DNA from: Paenibacillus sp. 32352
GTDB taxonomy: Bacteria > Bacillota > Bacilli > Paenibacillales > NBRC-103111
Direction: 5' to 3'
DNA: 64,000 nucleotides
NCBI RefSeq assembly: GCF_002042965.1
Contig: NZ_MZNT01000002.1
Span: 124,001-188,000, forward strand
Of the stretch, positions 43,259 through 53,105 are shown in pieces. The translations under genes and the position numbers were made by a program. Each line of letters starts with the position of its first letter. Within the stretch, counting starts at the first letter, position 1. The notes below the pieces were generated by a model. The model saw only the letters and a program-made list of their open reading frames with translations. It ran no database searches and was not told where the DNA came from.

Positions 43259-43289
43259 TTGGGAAAGAACGGCCATTTTGTGGTATAAT
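43259..43289 (+). promoter_or_regulatory. promoter of the second ABC-F gene
   Basis: TATAAT at 43284-43289 is preceded by TGG, making an extended -10. A TTGGGA lies 19 bp upstream (43259-43264). The start of translation is 57 bp downstream. Confidence 0.65.
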
Positions 43290-43336
43290 CTGTGATTGGA
43301 AGCTTAAGGGCTAAGGGCAATAATCAAAGAGAGTAG

Positions 43337-44959
<1,623 letters not shown>

Positions 44960-44965
44960 GAACGT

Positions 44966-45007
44966 AAAAAAAGGATGAGCCGGAATACCCATGCTCATCC
45001 TTTTTTA
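44966..45007. terminator. bidirectional terminator
   Basis: A 14-bp perfect stem, AAAAAAGGATGAGC with GCTCATCCTTTTTT, encloses ten to twelve bases. The A and T runs at both flanks let it stop the plus-strand ABC-F transcript and the minus-strand gene at 45079. Confidence 0.92.
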
Positions 45008-45078
45008 GCCATATTGCTGGTTTACAAGTGAAAACGTGACGCCCAAATACGGCGGATCCCTCAGGTTGTCGAAGAGGA

Positions 45079-45288
45079 TTAGCTTCCGCCGGTACGACGG
45101 CGTTGATTGTTAGGCTTCTTGTTGTTTTGGCTTCTCATAACAGCGCTGTTGCCGCCGCGTAGAGGCGCGCCTGCTTTTCCATCGTTTTGGGCTTGCTTTT
45201 TCTGGGCAAGCTTGTTTTTAATAGCGTCCGCCAGACTGACTTTTTTCGGTTCTTGTCCGGATTCGTTAGTTTGATTCACGTCCGACAT
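45079..45288 (-). CDS. small basic hypothetical protein
   Basis: A 69-residue protein starting MSDVNQTNESGQEPKK, with KNKLAQKKQAQ and a C-terminal tail rich in Asn, Arg and Gly (NNQRRRTGGS). Very polar, disorder-prone and strongly basic, so it may bind nucleic acid. The ATG at 45288 follows AAGGAAGGTG; the frame upstream does not fit. No family recognised. Confidence 0.6.
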   Translation of the reverse strand: MSDVNQTNESGQEPKKVSLADAIKNKLAQKKQAQNDGKAGAPLRGGNSAVMRSQNNKKPNNQRRRTGGS

Positions 45289-45390
45289 GGTGCACACCTT
45301 CCTTGAATTGGATGATATCATTGTACTGATTTGTCCTGAAGGAAGCAAGTGAAAAATATATAAAACATGACAAAGAGGTTAGAGAGCAAT

Positions 45391-45918
45391 ATGTTCGACC
45401 CTACCATATTTGATAATTTGAAGGTTGTATTCGAAGGTGCCATGTATGATATGGATTTGACAGGAGATGTTCAAATTCTGAATCGTACCGATCGCGTGGA
45501 GCTATCGACAATGTCTAGAAGCTTCGGTATGGAAGCGATTCGACGTCCCCACGGCTTCGTTAAAGGCAGCTTCGTATTGAAGGCATCGCTGGCGGACTTG
45601 TCAGCGGAACTCTTGTCAGAGCAAGGAAAACAACCCGGCTGCAGCCTGGAGCTCAGGTTCTCCTTCCCCGTACGAGAGATGCAGCAGGATTGCGCTGTCG
45701 CGGAGAATCTGATGAGATCCATTTGGGGAGAGGGCCCATCTATCCAACAGAAGGTTTATTGGGTCTACGGGGAAGATCAGAGCTTGATGCGGAATGAACT
45801 CACTCTTCAGTTTATCCGTAAACTGGATGAGAGACAAATTGATGACATTCCGAGCCTGATGGATCATCTCGTATTAAGCATGGAACGGCTGGACCAGCAG
45901 CATTTTCATAAATCCTGA
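45391..45918 (+). CDS. hypothetical protein of 175 residues
   Basis: A soluble, mixed alpha/beta protein beginning MFDPTIFDNLKVVFEGA, with LTGDVQILNRTD and a final helix LDERQIDDIPSLMDHLVLSMERLDQ. No membrane segment or catalytic motif. I start at ATG 45391, where the strand pattern begins; the earlier ATG at 45367 adds eight residues. A thioredoxin-like gene follows 50 bp on. I do not recognise the family. Confidence 0.72.
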   Translation: MFDPTIFDNLKVVFEGAMYDMDLTGDVQILNRTDRVELSTMSRSFGMEAIRRPHGFVKGSFVLKASLADLSAELLSEQGKQPGCSLELRFSFPVREMQQDCAVAENLMRSIWGEGPSIQQKVYWVYGEDQSLMRNELTLQFIRKLDERQIDDIPSLMDHLVLSMERLDQQHFHKS

Positions 45919-45968
45919 TAGATTCTGTAAGGCATCTTAGACATCATTATGAAGGGGAGGTCCCGAGG

Positions 45969-46280
45969 GTGGAGGAATGGTCTGAGCAGCAGATTAAGCA
46001 GCGGTTAGAGGCATCAGACGAACGTCTTTTTATTTACTTTTATACTCCGATGTGTGGTACATGCAAAGTAACGGAAAGAATGCTTCAAGTCGTATTGGCC
46101 ATGGAACCGAATTTACCTTTGGTCAAATGCAACGCTAACTATTGTCCCGGCTTGACCCAAAGCTGGAAGGTCGAAAGCGTACCTTGTATTGCAAGCATCG
46201 AACGCAGAAGCCTAACCCGAAAGCGATACCGCATGCAGGGTGTAGCGGATCTTTTGCAGTGGTTCCAGGAATCTGCATAA
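45969..46280 (+). CDS. thioredoxin-like protein
   Basis: A 103-residue thioredoxin-fold protein with the redox motif MCGTCK (Cys29, Cys32) and the cis-Pro strand SVPCIA. The CGTC site is unlike classical CGPC and suggests a more specialised reductase or oxidase; a second Cys follows the cis-Pro. The start is GTG 45969 with GGGGAGG eight bases before it. No signal peptide, so cytoplasmic. Confidence 0.85.
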   Translation: MEEWSEQQIKQRLEASDERLFIYFYTPMCGTCKVTERMLQVVLAMEPNLPLVKCNANYCPGLTQSWKVESVPCIASIERRSLTRKRYRMQGVADLLQWFQESA

Positions 46281-46337
46281 CCCTTCGGCCTATGTTTGAA
46301 GGTACATAACGCAATTGAACTAAAGGAGGAATATACT

Positions 46338-46721
46338 ATGAATGAACCGCTCGAAATGGGAAGTATCGTTTCTGCCGAATACAAAACCGGTGAGTACATC
46401 GGAGAAATTGTTGAGATACCGTCTGCCTCCAAAGCGGCTGTAAAAATATTGGCTGTAGTAAAGCATCCGACACAAGGGGACTTGCACAATCCAATGAACC
46501 CCGATGTGGCTTTCTTTCATCAACGGAGGGCGCTGGCGTATCAGGAGATCGCTTTGATGCCGCAGTATACCATAAAGCCTTACCGCGGTACCGTTCCGGA
46601 ATATGCGGATTCTCTAAGAAGAGCTCTGCAATCCGAGCTTCAAACGCTGCAGCAAACCGTCAAATGGGCACAGCGCTGTGTGGAAGAGCTTGAGCAATTG
46701 AAAAAGGAATACTCACTGTAG
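46338..46721 (+). CDS. kapB: kinase-associated protein KapB
   Basis: A 128-residue protein closely patterned on B. subtilis KapB: METGSIV-like start (EMGSIVSAEYKTGEYIGEI), LAVVKHPTQGDLHNP, FFHQRRALAYQE and VPEYADSLRRAL. In B. subtilis KapB is needed for phosphate flow from the sporulation kinase KinB and is encoded beside kinB. Here it is 34 bp before a different sensor kinase. The ATG follows AAAGGAGG by six bases. It is a further sign of a sporulating host. Confidence 0.9.
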   Translation: MNEPLEMGSIVSAEYKTGEYIGEIVEIPSASKAAVKILAVVKHPTQGDLHNPMNPDVAFFHQRRALAYQEIALMPQYTIKPYRGTVPEYADSLRRALQSELQTLQQTVKWAQRCVEELEQLKKEYSL

Positions 46722-46755
46722 CCTTACAAATTGAAATACTGGAGTGTCGGACGGA

Positions 46756-48132
46756 ATGCTGTTTGTGCTTATAGGCTTATGGACGATCGGCCTGTTATTG
46801 ATCGTAACAGATCCGAGGCGGTTAACGACCCGGTGGATCGCAAGTATTGCTTTTACCGGCGGTTCAGGCGGCTTATCGGCTGTCATCCATGATTATTGGA
46901 TTCCTAGCTTTTACGACAGGGGCTGGCTGACCGAGCCCGTTGCCGATCTGATGCTTCGCGCCGAGAGTATCAGCTCCCTGGTATGCTATTACGGACTGCC
47001 TTATACGTTCCTTATGTTTACGATCGTCTACCATCCCAATTATTCCGTGTGGCCAGTCCGCAATAAGCGTTTTTCCTGGATTTTGATTGTGCCTGTTCTT
47101 TTGTCCTTTGCTTTTGAGCCTGCAAGCGCAATCGATCCGATACCCTACCATTATGTAACCTGGTGGACCACACCTTATATTTTGGCAGGGATTGCTATCT
47201 TGATTCATGCGACAGTAAAGGAACGGAATACCTTTTTACGGAAGCATCGTATACTAACTACATTGGCTGCTGCGCCCGCCTTGTTCTTTGCCTTATTCAC
47301 TTTATACATTTTACCGACGTTTTTCGGGTTATATGAATGGTGGCGCTATAATGCCTGGGTGATCGGCTTCACGCTTGCGGTTATCCTCATTTCAAGCTTT
47401 CGTTACGGGTTCATGGGACTGCAAATTTCGATTCAAAACCAGAAGCTCGATTACACATTAAGAGCCATTACATCAGGGACCGCAATCTTGAACCATGCCA
47501 TTAAGAACGATGTAGGGAAAATTCGCTTGTTCAGCGAGAAAATCAAATCGGAAGCCTATGAGTCCGACCCGGAACAGCTCGTTAACGATATCGAAGTCAT
47601 TATGAACGCTTCGCAGCACATTTATGATATGATATATCGTATCCAGGGCCAAACGAAGGATGTAGTCATAAAGCCGGAGGAGCTTCGATTGGATCAAATG
47701 CTCGAGGCATGTGCCGGCATGCTGGACCCTGCAATGAGTCATATAGAGGTCGAAAAGGATTTTCGCTGCACAGGCAAGCTATGGGGAGATAAAGCGCAGC
47801 TGAACGAGGTGTTCACGAATGTCATCTCCAATGCCATTGATGCTATGCCTCAAGGCGGTAAGCTGGTCCTTAGGCTGACTGAAACCAAACGCAATATTAC
47901 CGTAGAAGTCAAAGATACCGGGATAGGCATGGACAAAAAGCTGTTAAAACAGGTGTTTGACCCGTTTTTCACAACGAAAGCCGGGAAGAAGCTGAATTTT
48001 GGACTTGGCCTTTCCTATTGCTACCATGTGATTCAGAAGCATAAAGGGACAATGGATATGCACAGCAAGCAGGGAGCAGGGACTTCGGTATTTATTCATT
48101 TTCCTAAAAAGAAAGGAGTCAGACCTACATGA
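46756..48132 (+). CDS. multi-pass sensor histidine kinase
   Basis: A 458-residue kinase with about seven membrane segments in the first 230 residues and no separate extracellular domain. The catalytic half has an unusual H-box, NHAIKNDVGKI with His247, then an N-box NVISNAIDAM, G1 DTGIGMD, F-box FDPFFTTK and G2 GLGLSYC, so it should autophosphorylate. I start at ATG 46756, eleven bases after GGAG; a GTG at 46744 overlaps that site. The stop overlaps the next ATG by four bases. Linkage to kapB suggests a role in a sporulation or stationary-phase signal. Confidence 0.83.
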   Translation: MLFVLIGLWTIGLLLIVTDPRRLTTRWIASIAFTGGSGGLSAVIHDYWIPSFYDRGWLTEPVADLMLRAESISSLVCYYGLPYTFLMFTIVYHPNYSVWPVRNKRFSWILIVPVLLSFAFEPASAIDPIPYHYVTWWTTPYILAGIAILIHATVKERNTFLRKHRILTTLAAAPALFFALFTLYILPTFFGLYEWWRYNAWVIGFTLAVILISSFRYGFMGLQISIQNQKLDYTLRAITSGTAILNHAIKNDVGKIRLFSEKIKSEAYESDPEQLVNDIEVIMNASQHIYDMIYRIQGQTKDVVIKPEELRLDQMLEACAGMLDPAMSHIEVEKDFRCTGKLWGDKAQLNEVFTNVISNAIDAMPQGGKLVLRLTETKRNITVEVKDTGIGMDKKLLKQVFDPFFTTKAGKKLNFGLGLSYCYHVIQKHKGTMDMHSKQGAGTSVFIHFPKKKGVRPT

Positions 48133-48782
48133 GTCGGATACGATTGGTTATTGTGGAAGACGACCAGGACTGGCTGCGCGGCTTGACCAGTTACTTGAAG
48201 AAGGAAGAGGATATAGAGGTCATTGGATCGGCATCCTCCGGCCAGGAGGCCGTAGAGCTGTTGGAGCAAGTAGAAGCGGATGTCGTGCTTATGGATATTA
48301 TGATGTCGGATAACCCCGACGGTATTTGGGCCGCTGCGGAGATCGTTCAATGCACCAGCTCCAGAGTCATCATGCTTACTTCGATGGAGGAAAAGGAATT
48401 CATATTCGAAGCGTTCAAAGCAGGAGCCGTCGACTACATGGTGAAATCCAATTTTACGGAAATACCTCAAGCCATCCGGAACGCTTACGCCAACCGGAGC
48501 GCGATTCATCCAAGTGCGGCAGCTCAAATGCGCGAGGAGTTCCGGCGTCTGAAAAAGCTGGAGCACGAGGTGAGAGTTAAAGAGCTGCGGAATCTGTTGA
48601 CGCCTACTGAAATTCAAGTGCTGGACTTGATAGAAAAAGGGCATACGCAGACTCAAATCGCTGACAAGTTCGTCGTTTCGATACGTACGATCAAAGTGCA
48701 TGTAGGCAACATTTTGCGCAAGCTGGGCGGCAAGAGCAGCAAGGAGGCAGCGCAGAAGGCCAAGGATATGGGAATATTATAA
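48129..48782 (+). CDS. LuxR/NarL-type response regulator
   Basis: A 217-residue regulator. The receiver has acidic Asp11/Asp12, phospho-acceptor Asp56 in VLMDIMMSD, Thr in MLTSME and Lys in YMVKSN. The C-terminal LuxR-type DNA-binding domain is clear: LTPTEIQVLDLIEKG, TIKVHVGNILRKLG. The ATGA overlap with the kinase stop shows it is the cognate partner. The target genes are unknown. Confidence 0.9.
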   Translation: MSRIRLVIVEDDQDWLRGLTSYLKKEEDIEVIGSASSGQEAVELLEQVEADVVLMDIMMSDNPDGIWAAAEIVQCTSSRVIMLTSMEEKEFIFEAFKAGAVDYMVKSNFTEIPQAIRNAYANRSAIHPSAAAQMREEFRRLKKLEHEVRVKELRNLLTPTEIQVLDLIEKGHTQTQIADKFVVSIRTIKVHVGNILRKLGGKSSKEAAQKAKDMGIL

Positions 48783-48784
48783 AG

Positions 48785-48826
48785 CGGCTTATTACTGCTC
48801 TTAAAGGCGGTTTTAAGCCGTTTTTT
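48785..48826 (+). terminator. terminator of the kapB-kinase-regulator operon
   Basis: CGGCTTA (48785-48791) pairs with TAAGCCG (48814-48820), followed by six T residues. The loop is about 22 bases and contains a smaller GGC/GCC alternative. Confidence 0.75.
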
Positions 48827-48934
48827 AACAGGAAAAAGGTGCTTCGAAGGGGTGCGATTTTCAATAGCGCAAATCGTCCGGCATGTGTTATAGTTAAATT
48901 CAGTTTGATATAGATGATGGGAGGAACCACTGCA

Positions 48935-50011
48935 ATGAGTTTGAACAGCAAAATTCAAATCGGTATTATCGGGGCCGGAAATATCGGCAACGTCCATATG
49001 AACGGGATCAAACAAATGCCTGAGGCGGCGATTACGGCCGTTACGGATGTTTACTTGCCTTTGGCGGAAGCGCGTGCAAAAGAGCACGGAATTCCTCACG
49101 TCTACAGCAGCTACGAGCAGCTTCTTGAAGATCCGAATGTCGATGCTGTGATCATTGCCGTTCCTAACGAAATGCACGCCGCGATAGCGATTGCCGCATT
49201 GCAGGCTGGGAAGCATGTGCTTCTGGAGAAGCCAATGGCGATTAACGCCGCTTCGGCCAAAGAAATTGTCAAGGCTCACCGCGCATCCAACAAGACCTTA
49301 ATGATTGCCCACCAGATGAGATGGGAATCTATTAACATGCAGTTAAAAGAACAGATCGAAAAAGGAGCGCTTGGGCATATATATAATATCAAGACAGGCT
49401 GGATGAGACGAAAAGGCATTCCGGGATGGGGAACCTGGTTTACCCAAATGTCCAAATCCGGAGGCGGCCCTTTGATTGATATCGGGGTTCATATGCTGGA
49501 TTTGTCTCTCCATTTCATGGGCAATGCAAAGCCTGTATCGGTATTTGGAACGACGTATTCCGAATTCGGTCCTAAACGCCGCGGGATAGGTACTTGGGGA
49601 ACGCCTGATTGGAACGGGCATTATGATGTTGAAGACCTGGCGACGGCATTGATCAAGATGGATAACGGCAGCACCTTGTCGCTCGATGTTAGCTGGGCGG
49701 CCCATACGGATATGCTGGACAACCAACCGTATATTTATGTTATGGGTACAGAGGGTGGAGCATCGCTTCGTGGCGGCAAAGGCAAGCTGTTTGCCGAAAT
49801 TTATGACCGCACGGCGGATGTAGAATTAATCGCACCAAATCAGGATGAGGGCTCGCGAATACGGTTAAGCCGGCACTTCCTGGAGTGCATCCGCGAGGGC
49901 AAAGAACCTTTAACCTCCGGATTATCCGGACTCACGAACAATCTGATACTGGAAGCTATCTACGAATCGTCGCGTACAGGTCAAGTCGTCAATTTGGATT
50001 GGAACTTTTAG
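48935..50011 (+). CDS. Gfo/Idh/MocA-family NAD(P)-dependent oxidoreductase
   Basis: A 358-residue dehydrogenase-like protein. The Rossmann loop is GIIGAGNIGN (10-19), the catalytic EKP motif is in LLEKPMAI, and the C-terminal domain has DIGVHMLDLSL with the conserved His. These usually act on sugars, inositols or their derivatives. The ATG at 48935 follows GGGAGGAA; an extended -10 (TGTTATAGT, 48886-48894) lies about 40 bp upstream. Substrate cannot be predicted. Confidence 0.88.
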   Translation: MSLNSKIQIGIIGAGNIGNVHMNGIKQMPEAAITAVTDVYLPLAEARAKEHGIPHVYSSYEQLLEDPNVDAVIIAVPNEMHAAIAIAALQAGKHVLLEKPMAINAASAKEIVKAHRASNKTLMIAHQMRWESINMQLKEQIEKGALGHIYNIKTGWMRRKGIPGWGTWFTQMSKSGGGPLIDIGVHMLDLSLHFMGNAKPVSVFGTTYSEFGPKRRGIGTWGTPDWNGHYDVEDLATALIKMDNGSTLSLDVSWAAHTDMLDNQPYIYVMGTEGGASLRGGKGKLFAEIYDRTADVELIAPNQDEGSRIRLSRHFLECIREGKEPLTSGLSGLTNNLILEAIYESSRTGQVVNLDWNF

Positions 50012-50043
50012 TCATCGGCAATTCGATAGGGAGTGAGAATACG

Positions 50044-50541
50044 ATGGTCATGTCATTCACCGATTTGAGACGAGTCCCTTCGGAATGGCTTCAGGAACGT
50101 CTTGAGACGGTCAAAGCCTTGAAGGACGATAACCTTGAAATGTACGAGGTGGCCAAGGATAAGCTGACCGGCGAGCATTATCTGCATTATGCTTATCTTC
50201 ATAAACAAGTTGCAGCAATCGGCCCCGAAAGCAGCGGGGAAGAAATATTTCATCATCTGATGCCGATTGACAGCGATGATGTGCTGGGACTGGTATTTGG
50301 AGAACAGTCCTACACTTATCCGGATAACTGGACAAAAATGTTTTTACGCAACGGCCCGGACGGAGATTATGTATGGTTTGATCCTTCCTACACGGATCAG
50401 GAAGCGGAAAGCGAAGAAATCGGCGCCAGTCTGCAGGAGCAGCTTATGAGATTCAAGCAGTCTCCCGAGAGATCGGAGGAAGCGGTCCGCAAGCTTTTGG
50501 AGGAATTGGACCGGACGCTCGGCAAGGACGATAACGGATAA
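50044..50541 (+). CDS. hypothetical protein of 165 residues
   Basis: A soluble acidic protein starting MVMSFTDLRRVPSEWLQERL and containing YEVAKDKLTGEHYLHYAYLH, with a C-terminal amphipathic helix (VRKLLEELDRTLGKD). GGGAGTGAGAATACG precedes the ATG. It follows the oxidoreductase by 32 bp and is closed by a strong terminator, so the two form one transcript. I recognise no family. Confidence 0.7.
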   Translation: MVMSFTDLRRVPSEWLQERLETVKALKDDNLEMYEVAKDKLTGEHYLHYAYLHKQVAAIGPESSGEEIFHHLMPIDSDDVLGLVFGEQSYTYPDNWTKMFLRNGPDGDYVWFDPSYTDQEAESEEIGASLQEQLMRFKQSPERSEEAVRKLLEELDRTLGKDDNG

Positions 50542-50554
50542 TGCATTCAGTGGG

Positions 50555-50587
50555 GAGACGCTTCCAAAGAGGCGTCTCTTTTTTTAT
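50555..50587 (+). terminator. intrinsic terminator
   Basis: GAGACGC (50555-50561) pairs with GCGTCTC (50572-50578) around a ten-base loop, then nine T residues. Confidence 0.92.
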
Positions 50588-50685
50588 GCCTCGATAGAGG
50601 TTTTCTTATTCCGTGCCCGCATATTTTCCTGCTCATAACTCATCCTAACGATGTAGAACATCCAAGAGATGAGGAGGGAAAGCAT

Positions 50686-51414
50686 TTGAAATGGCGTTCA
50701 ACCGTATGGCGGGCCGGATTGATAGGGAGTATGCTGCTTCTTGCAGCCGGCTGCGGTCATGATCAGAATCGCAACAAGGAGCTGGGGGCAGGTCTTGAGT
50801 CTAAAGATCATCATGCTCTTTATGACAGGGGCACTTTTAATAATGAGAACAGTACCTTGGGGGTTAAGCCGAAGTGGGAGAATGCCCAGCCTTCAAGGCC
50901 TCAAGCGGATAATCCCGGAGCGTTCCAGCAGCTGGATATGACGAATTATCATTTATCCAAAACCTTCCGGTTTGCGCCGGAGCTCTCGAATCAAATTGAA
51001 AAAATGCCGGGCGTTCACCAGGCAACCATTTTGCTGACAGAGACAAACGCTTACGTTGCAATCATTCTGGATGGACATAACATTGATGCGGAAGCTCATC
51101 CGGAGATGATGGCGAATCCTATTTCCCCCAAAGGCGGGGTCGGGTTATTCGGCATGAATAAAGGGAATGGAATGATGAACTGGGGGGATCCGGCAGGCTT
51201 AACCCATTCCATGGCTTCGCGCATTAAAGGACAGGTGCTGGCAATGGAGCCTAGGCTGCAGCGGGTGTTTGTGTCCGCAAATCCCAATTTTGTGCAGAGA
51301 ATACGTTTTTATGTGAAGGAATATCAAAAAGGCGTGGATTTATCGGTCTATATGAATGAATTTAACACAATGATTCAGCGTGTATTCCCGAATGATACCA
51401 ACACGAGAAGATAA
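50686..51414 (+). CDS. YhcN/YlaJ-family sporulation lipoprotein
   Basis: A 242-residue lipoprotein with a lipobox LAAGC (Cys23). The family core is recognisable: IEKMPGVHQATILLTETNAYVAIIL and QRVFVSANPNFVQRI. YhcN/YlaJ proteins are made in the forespore and found in the inner spore membrane of Bacillus. The middle carries an inserted Gly/Met/Asn-rich stretch (about 145-165). The start is TTG 50686 after GAGGAGGGAAAGCA. Confidence 0.85.
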   Translation: MKWRSTVWRAGLIGSMLLLAAGCGHDQNRNKELGAGLESKDHHALYDRGTFNNENSTLGVKPKWENAQPSRPQADNPGAFQQLDMTNYHLSKTFRFAPELSNQIEKMPGVHQATILLTETNAYVAIILDGHNIDAEAHPEMMANPISPKGGVGLFGMNKGNGMMNWGDPAGLTHSMASRIKGQVLAMEPRLQRVFVSANPNFVQRIRFYVKEYQKGVDLSVYMNEFNTMIQRVFPNDTNTRR

Positions 51415-51420
51415 CAAAAT

Positions 51421-51479
51421 AAACTCCTGAACCATGCTCGCTGTTACAAGGTAACGGCACGGGTTTTCAGGAGTTTTTT
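51421..51479. terminator. bidirectional terminator
   Basis: AAACTCCTGAA (51421-51431) pairs with TTCAGGAGTTT (51466-51476), with an inner GTTAC/GTAAC helix and T run to 51479. It separates the YhcN-like gene from the converging OmpR-type gene and can serve both. Confidence 0.88.
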
Positions 51480-51480
51480 A

Positions 51481-52167
51481 TTAGGGCTCAAATTTATAGC
51501 CGACACCCCAGACCGTTTTGATGTGCTTAGGGTCCTTGGGGTCTTTTTCTATTTTTTTGCGAAGATTCGTAATATGTACGTCAACCGACCGCTCGGTAAC
51601 GAAAGCATCCATGCCGCGGATTTTATTCAGAAGCTCTTCCCTGGAAAATACTTTGCCCGGGTGCAGCCAGAAATGCTTCATCATCTCAAATTCGGAGTAC
51701 GTTGTTTCCACTACAGTGTTATGCAAATATACGCAGCGCCTTTCCATATCTACACGAATAGCTTGTGTATCTGCACTTGGTTTGGCATCAGCGGCTGCTT
51801 TATTCATGGTCGATCTTCGCAGCAAAGCGCCGGTTCTTGCGGCCAGCTCCCTCATGCTGAAGGGCTTGCACAGATAGTCATCCGCCCCGATGACCAGAGC
51901 CTTCACCCGTTCGGAAACCTCGCTCTTGGCAGATACCATCATGATGGGGACAGGGGATTGGGCGCGAAATTCCCTGCAGAGCTCCATCCCGTTCAAATCG
52001 GGCAGCATCACATCCAGAATGATCACATCAGGTTGGACCGTGCGAAACAGCTCAGCTCCTTGCTGACCGTCTCTTGCAATATGCACTACATAATCTTCCT
52101 CTGATAAATAAATGGAAATCATATCCGCAATACTATGATCATCTTCAATCAGCAATACGGTTGCCAT
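51481..52167 (-). CDS. OmpR/PhoB-type response regulator, no adjacent kinase
   Basis: A 228-residue regulator with receiver residues Glu8-Asp9-Asp10, acceptor Asp52 in IILDVMLPD, Ser and Lys in VSAKSE and LCKPFS, then a linker rich in Ala and a winged-helix domain ending VWGVGYKFEP. The transactivation pattern (EFEMMKHFWLHPGKVFSREELL) is typical of the OmpR class. Ribosome site AGGAGG is excellent. No histidine kinase gene lies on either side, so its partner is elsewhere. Confidence 0.92.
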   Translation of the reverse strand: MATVLLIEDDHSIADMISIYLSEEDYVVHIARDGQQGAELFRTVQPDVIILDVMLPDLNGMELCREFRAQSPVPIMMVSAKSEVSERVKALVIGADDYLCKPFSMRELAARTGALLRRSTMNKAAADAKPSADTQAIRVDMERRCVYLHNTVVETTYSEFEMMKHFWLHPGKVFSREELLNKIRGMDAFVTERSVDVHITNLRKKIEKDPKDPKHIKTVWGVGYKFEP

Positions 52168-52481
52168 GAATTCCTCCTATATATGTGAATGATAAATAAT
52201 GAATCGGATTCCCTTAATAATACAGATGAAAACGGTTTACTTCAATGGTAGGTCGTTACTTACTTTAACGGAAACTGCTTGCAGGAACAAGCTTCATTTC
52301 TCCTGCCAAACGTGTCAAATTTATGAACATAAATAAATCAGCTGCCAATCAAGAGCGCTTTGCAGCAGAAGACGCGTCTTCCGGCATGCGGCCAAAGTCC
52401 TGACTAGCAGCTGTTTATCCATAGTAAGGTAGAATACCATTCATTATCGACATATGCCCTGCAGCGGCTGTCAAGAGCATA
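52168..52481. other. 314-bp intergenic region without a gene
   Basis: Between the OmpR-type and HxlR-type genes. It holds a near-match to a catabolite-responsive element, TGAAAACGGTTTAC, at 52227-52240, and a perfect 14-bp palindrome GAAGACGCGTCTTC at 52368-52381. No convincing reading frame and no clear terminator for the HxlR gene are visible. Confidence 0.5.
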
Positions 52482-52802
52482 TTATATGTTTAACCAGCTT
52501 TCACCCCACAGGTGTACAGCGGCCATTACAGGTTCCAATGCTTTGCCTTTCTCCGTCAACTCGTATTCGATGCGAACGGGAGTCTCAGGATATACATGGC
52601 GATAAATAATACCGGCGGCTTCCAGCTCCTTGAACCGTTCCGCAAGCATCCTGTCGCTCATTCCGGGAATCATTTCCGAGATGTCCTTGAAGCGTCGGGG
52701 GCCGCTCAAGAGCGACTGAATAATTAAGCCTGTCCAGCGCTTTCCTAACAATTCAAAAGCGGCTTCAAATTTGGGACAAAGCTGATGATTATGGTCGGCC
52801 AT
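52482..52802 (-). CDS. HxlR-family transcriptional regulator
   Basis: A 106-residue winged-helix regulator with an N-terminal Cys9 (HQLCPKFEAAF), and LGKRWTGLIIQSLLSGPRRF then PGMSDRMLAERFKELEAAGI, the HxlR recognition pattern. Cys near the N-terminus is the redox sensor in relatives such as YodB and HypR. I start at ATG 52802; the sequence AAGGAG, which looks like codons of an upstream extension, is its ribosome site. A likely operator overlaps its own upstream region. Confidence 0.85.
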   Translation of the reverse strand: MADHNHQLCPKFEAAFELLGKRWTGLIIQSLLSGPRRFKDISEMIPGMSDRMLAERFKELEAAGIIYRHVYPETPVRIEYELTEKGKALEPVMAAVHLWGESWLNI

Positions 52803-52839
52803 AACTATCATCTCCTTCATATCTATAGTTTAACATAAG

Positions 52840-52856
52840 TTACTTGATAAAAGTAA
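52840..52856. promoter_or_regulatory. candidate HxlR operator
   Basis: TTACTT-GATAA-AAGTAA is a perfect six-base inverted repeat with a five-base spacer, about 40 bp upstream of the HxlR start. Its form and position suggest autoregulation. A half-site TTACTTTTAT recurs near 52930. Confidence 0.5.
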
Positions 52857-53036
52857 GCCCTTTTCTCCAAAATGCCACAATAAAAAACATAGTTTGGACC
52901 TGTCTATAATCAGTTCATACGGCTATCTTACTTTTATTATACATTTTTACGCCGAAATTAGCATAGTCCGGAAGGGAGTCGGGGTGATAATTCGGGAAAA
53001 AGCCTTGTTGTTATGAATGTTTTTTCGCTCAGGGTG

Positions 53037-53065
53037 TTGAAAATTTTCACAGGGTGAAGTATAAC
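53037..53065 (+). promoter_or_regulatory. sigma-A promoter for the MoxR operon
   Basis: TTGAAA (53037-53042) and TATAAC (53060-53065) are 17 bp apart, 41 bp before the MoxR start. The remaining part of the 300-bp gap before it shows only the HxlR operator region. Confidence 0.75.
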
Positions 53066-53105
53066 AACCGTAGGTAATTAATGAATTCATGAGAGGATAG
53101 ATATC

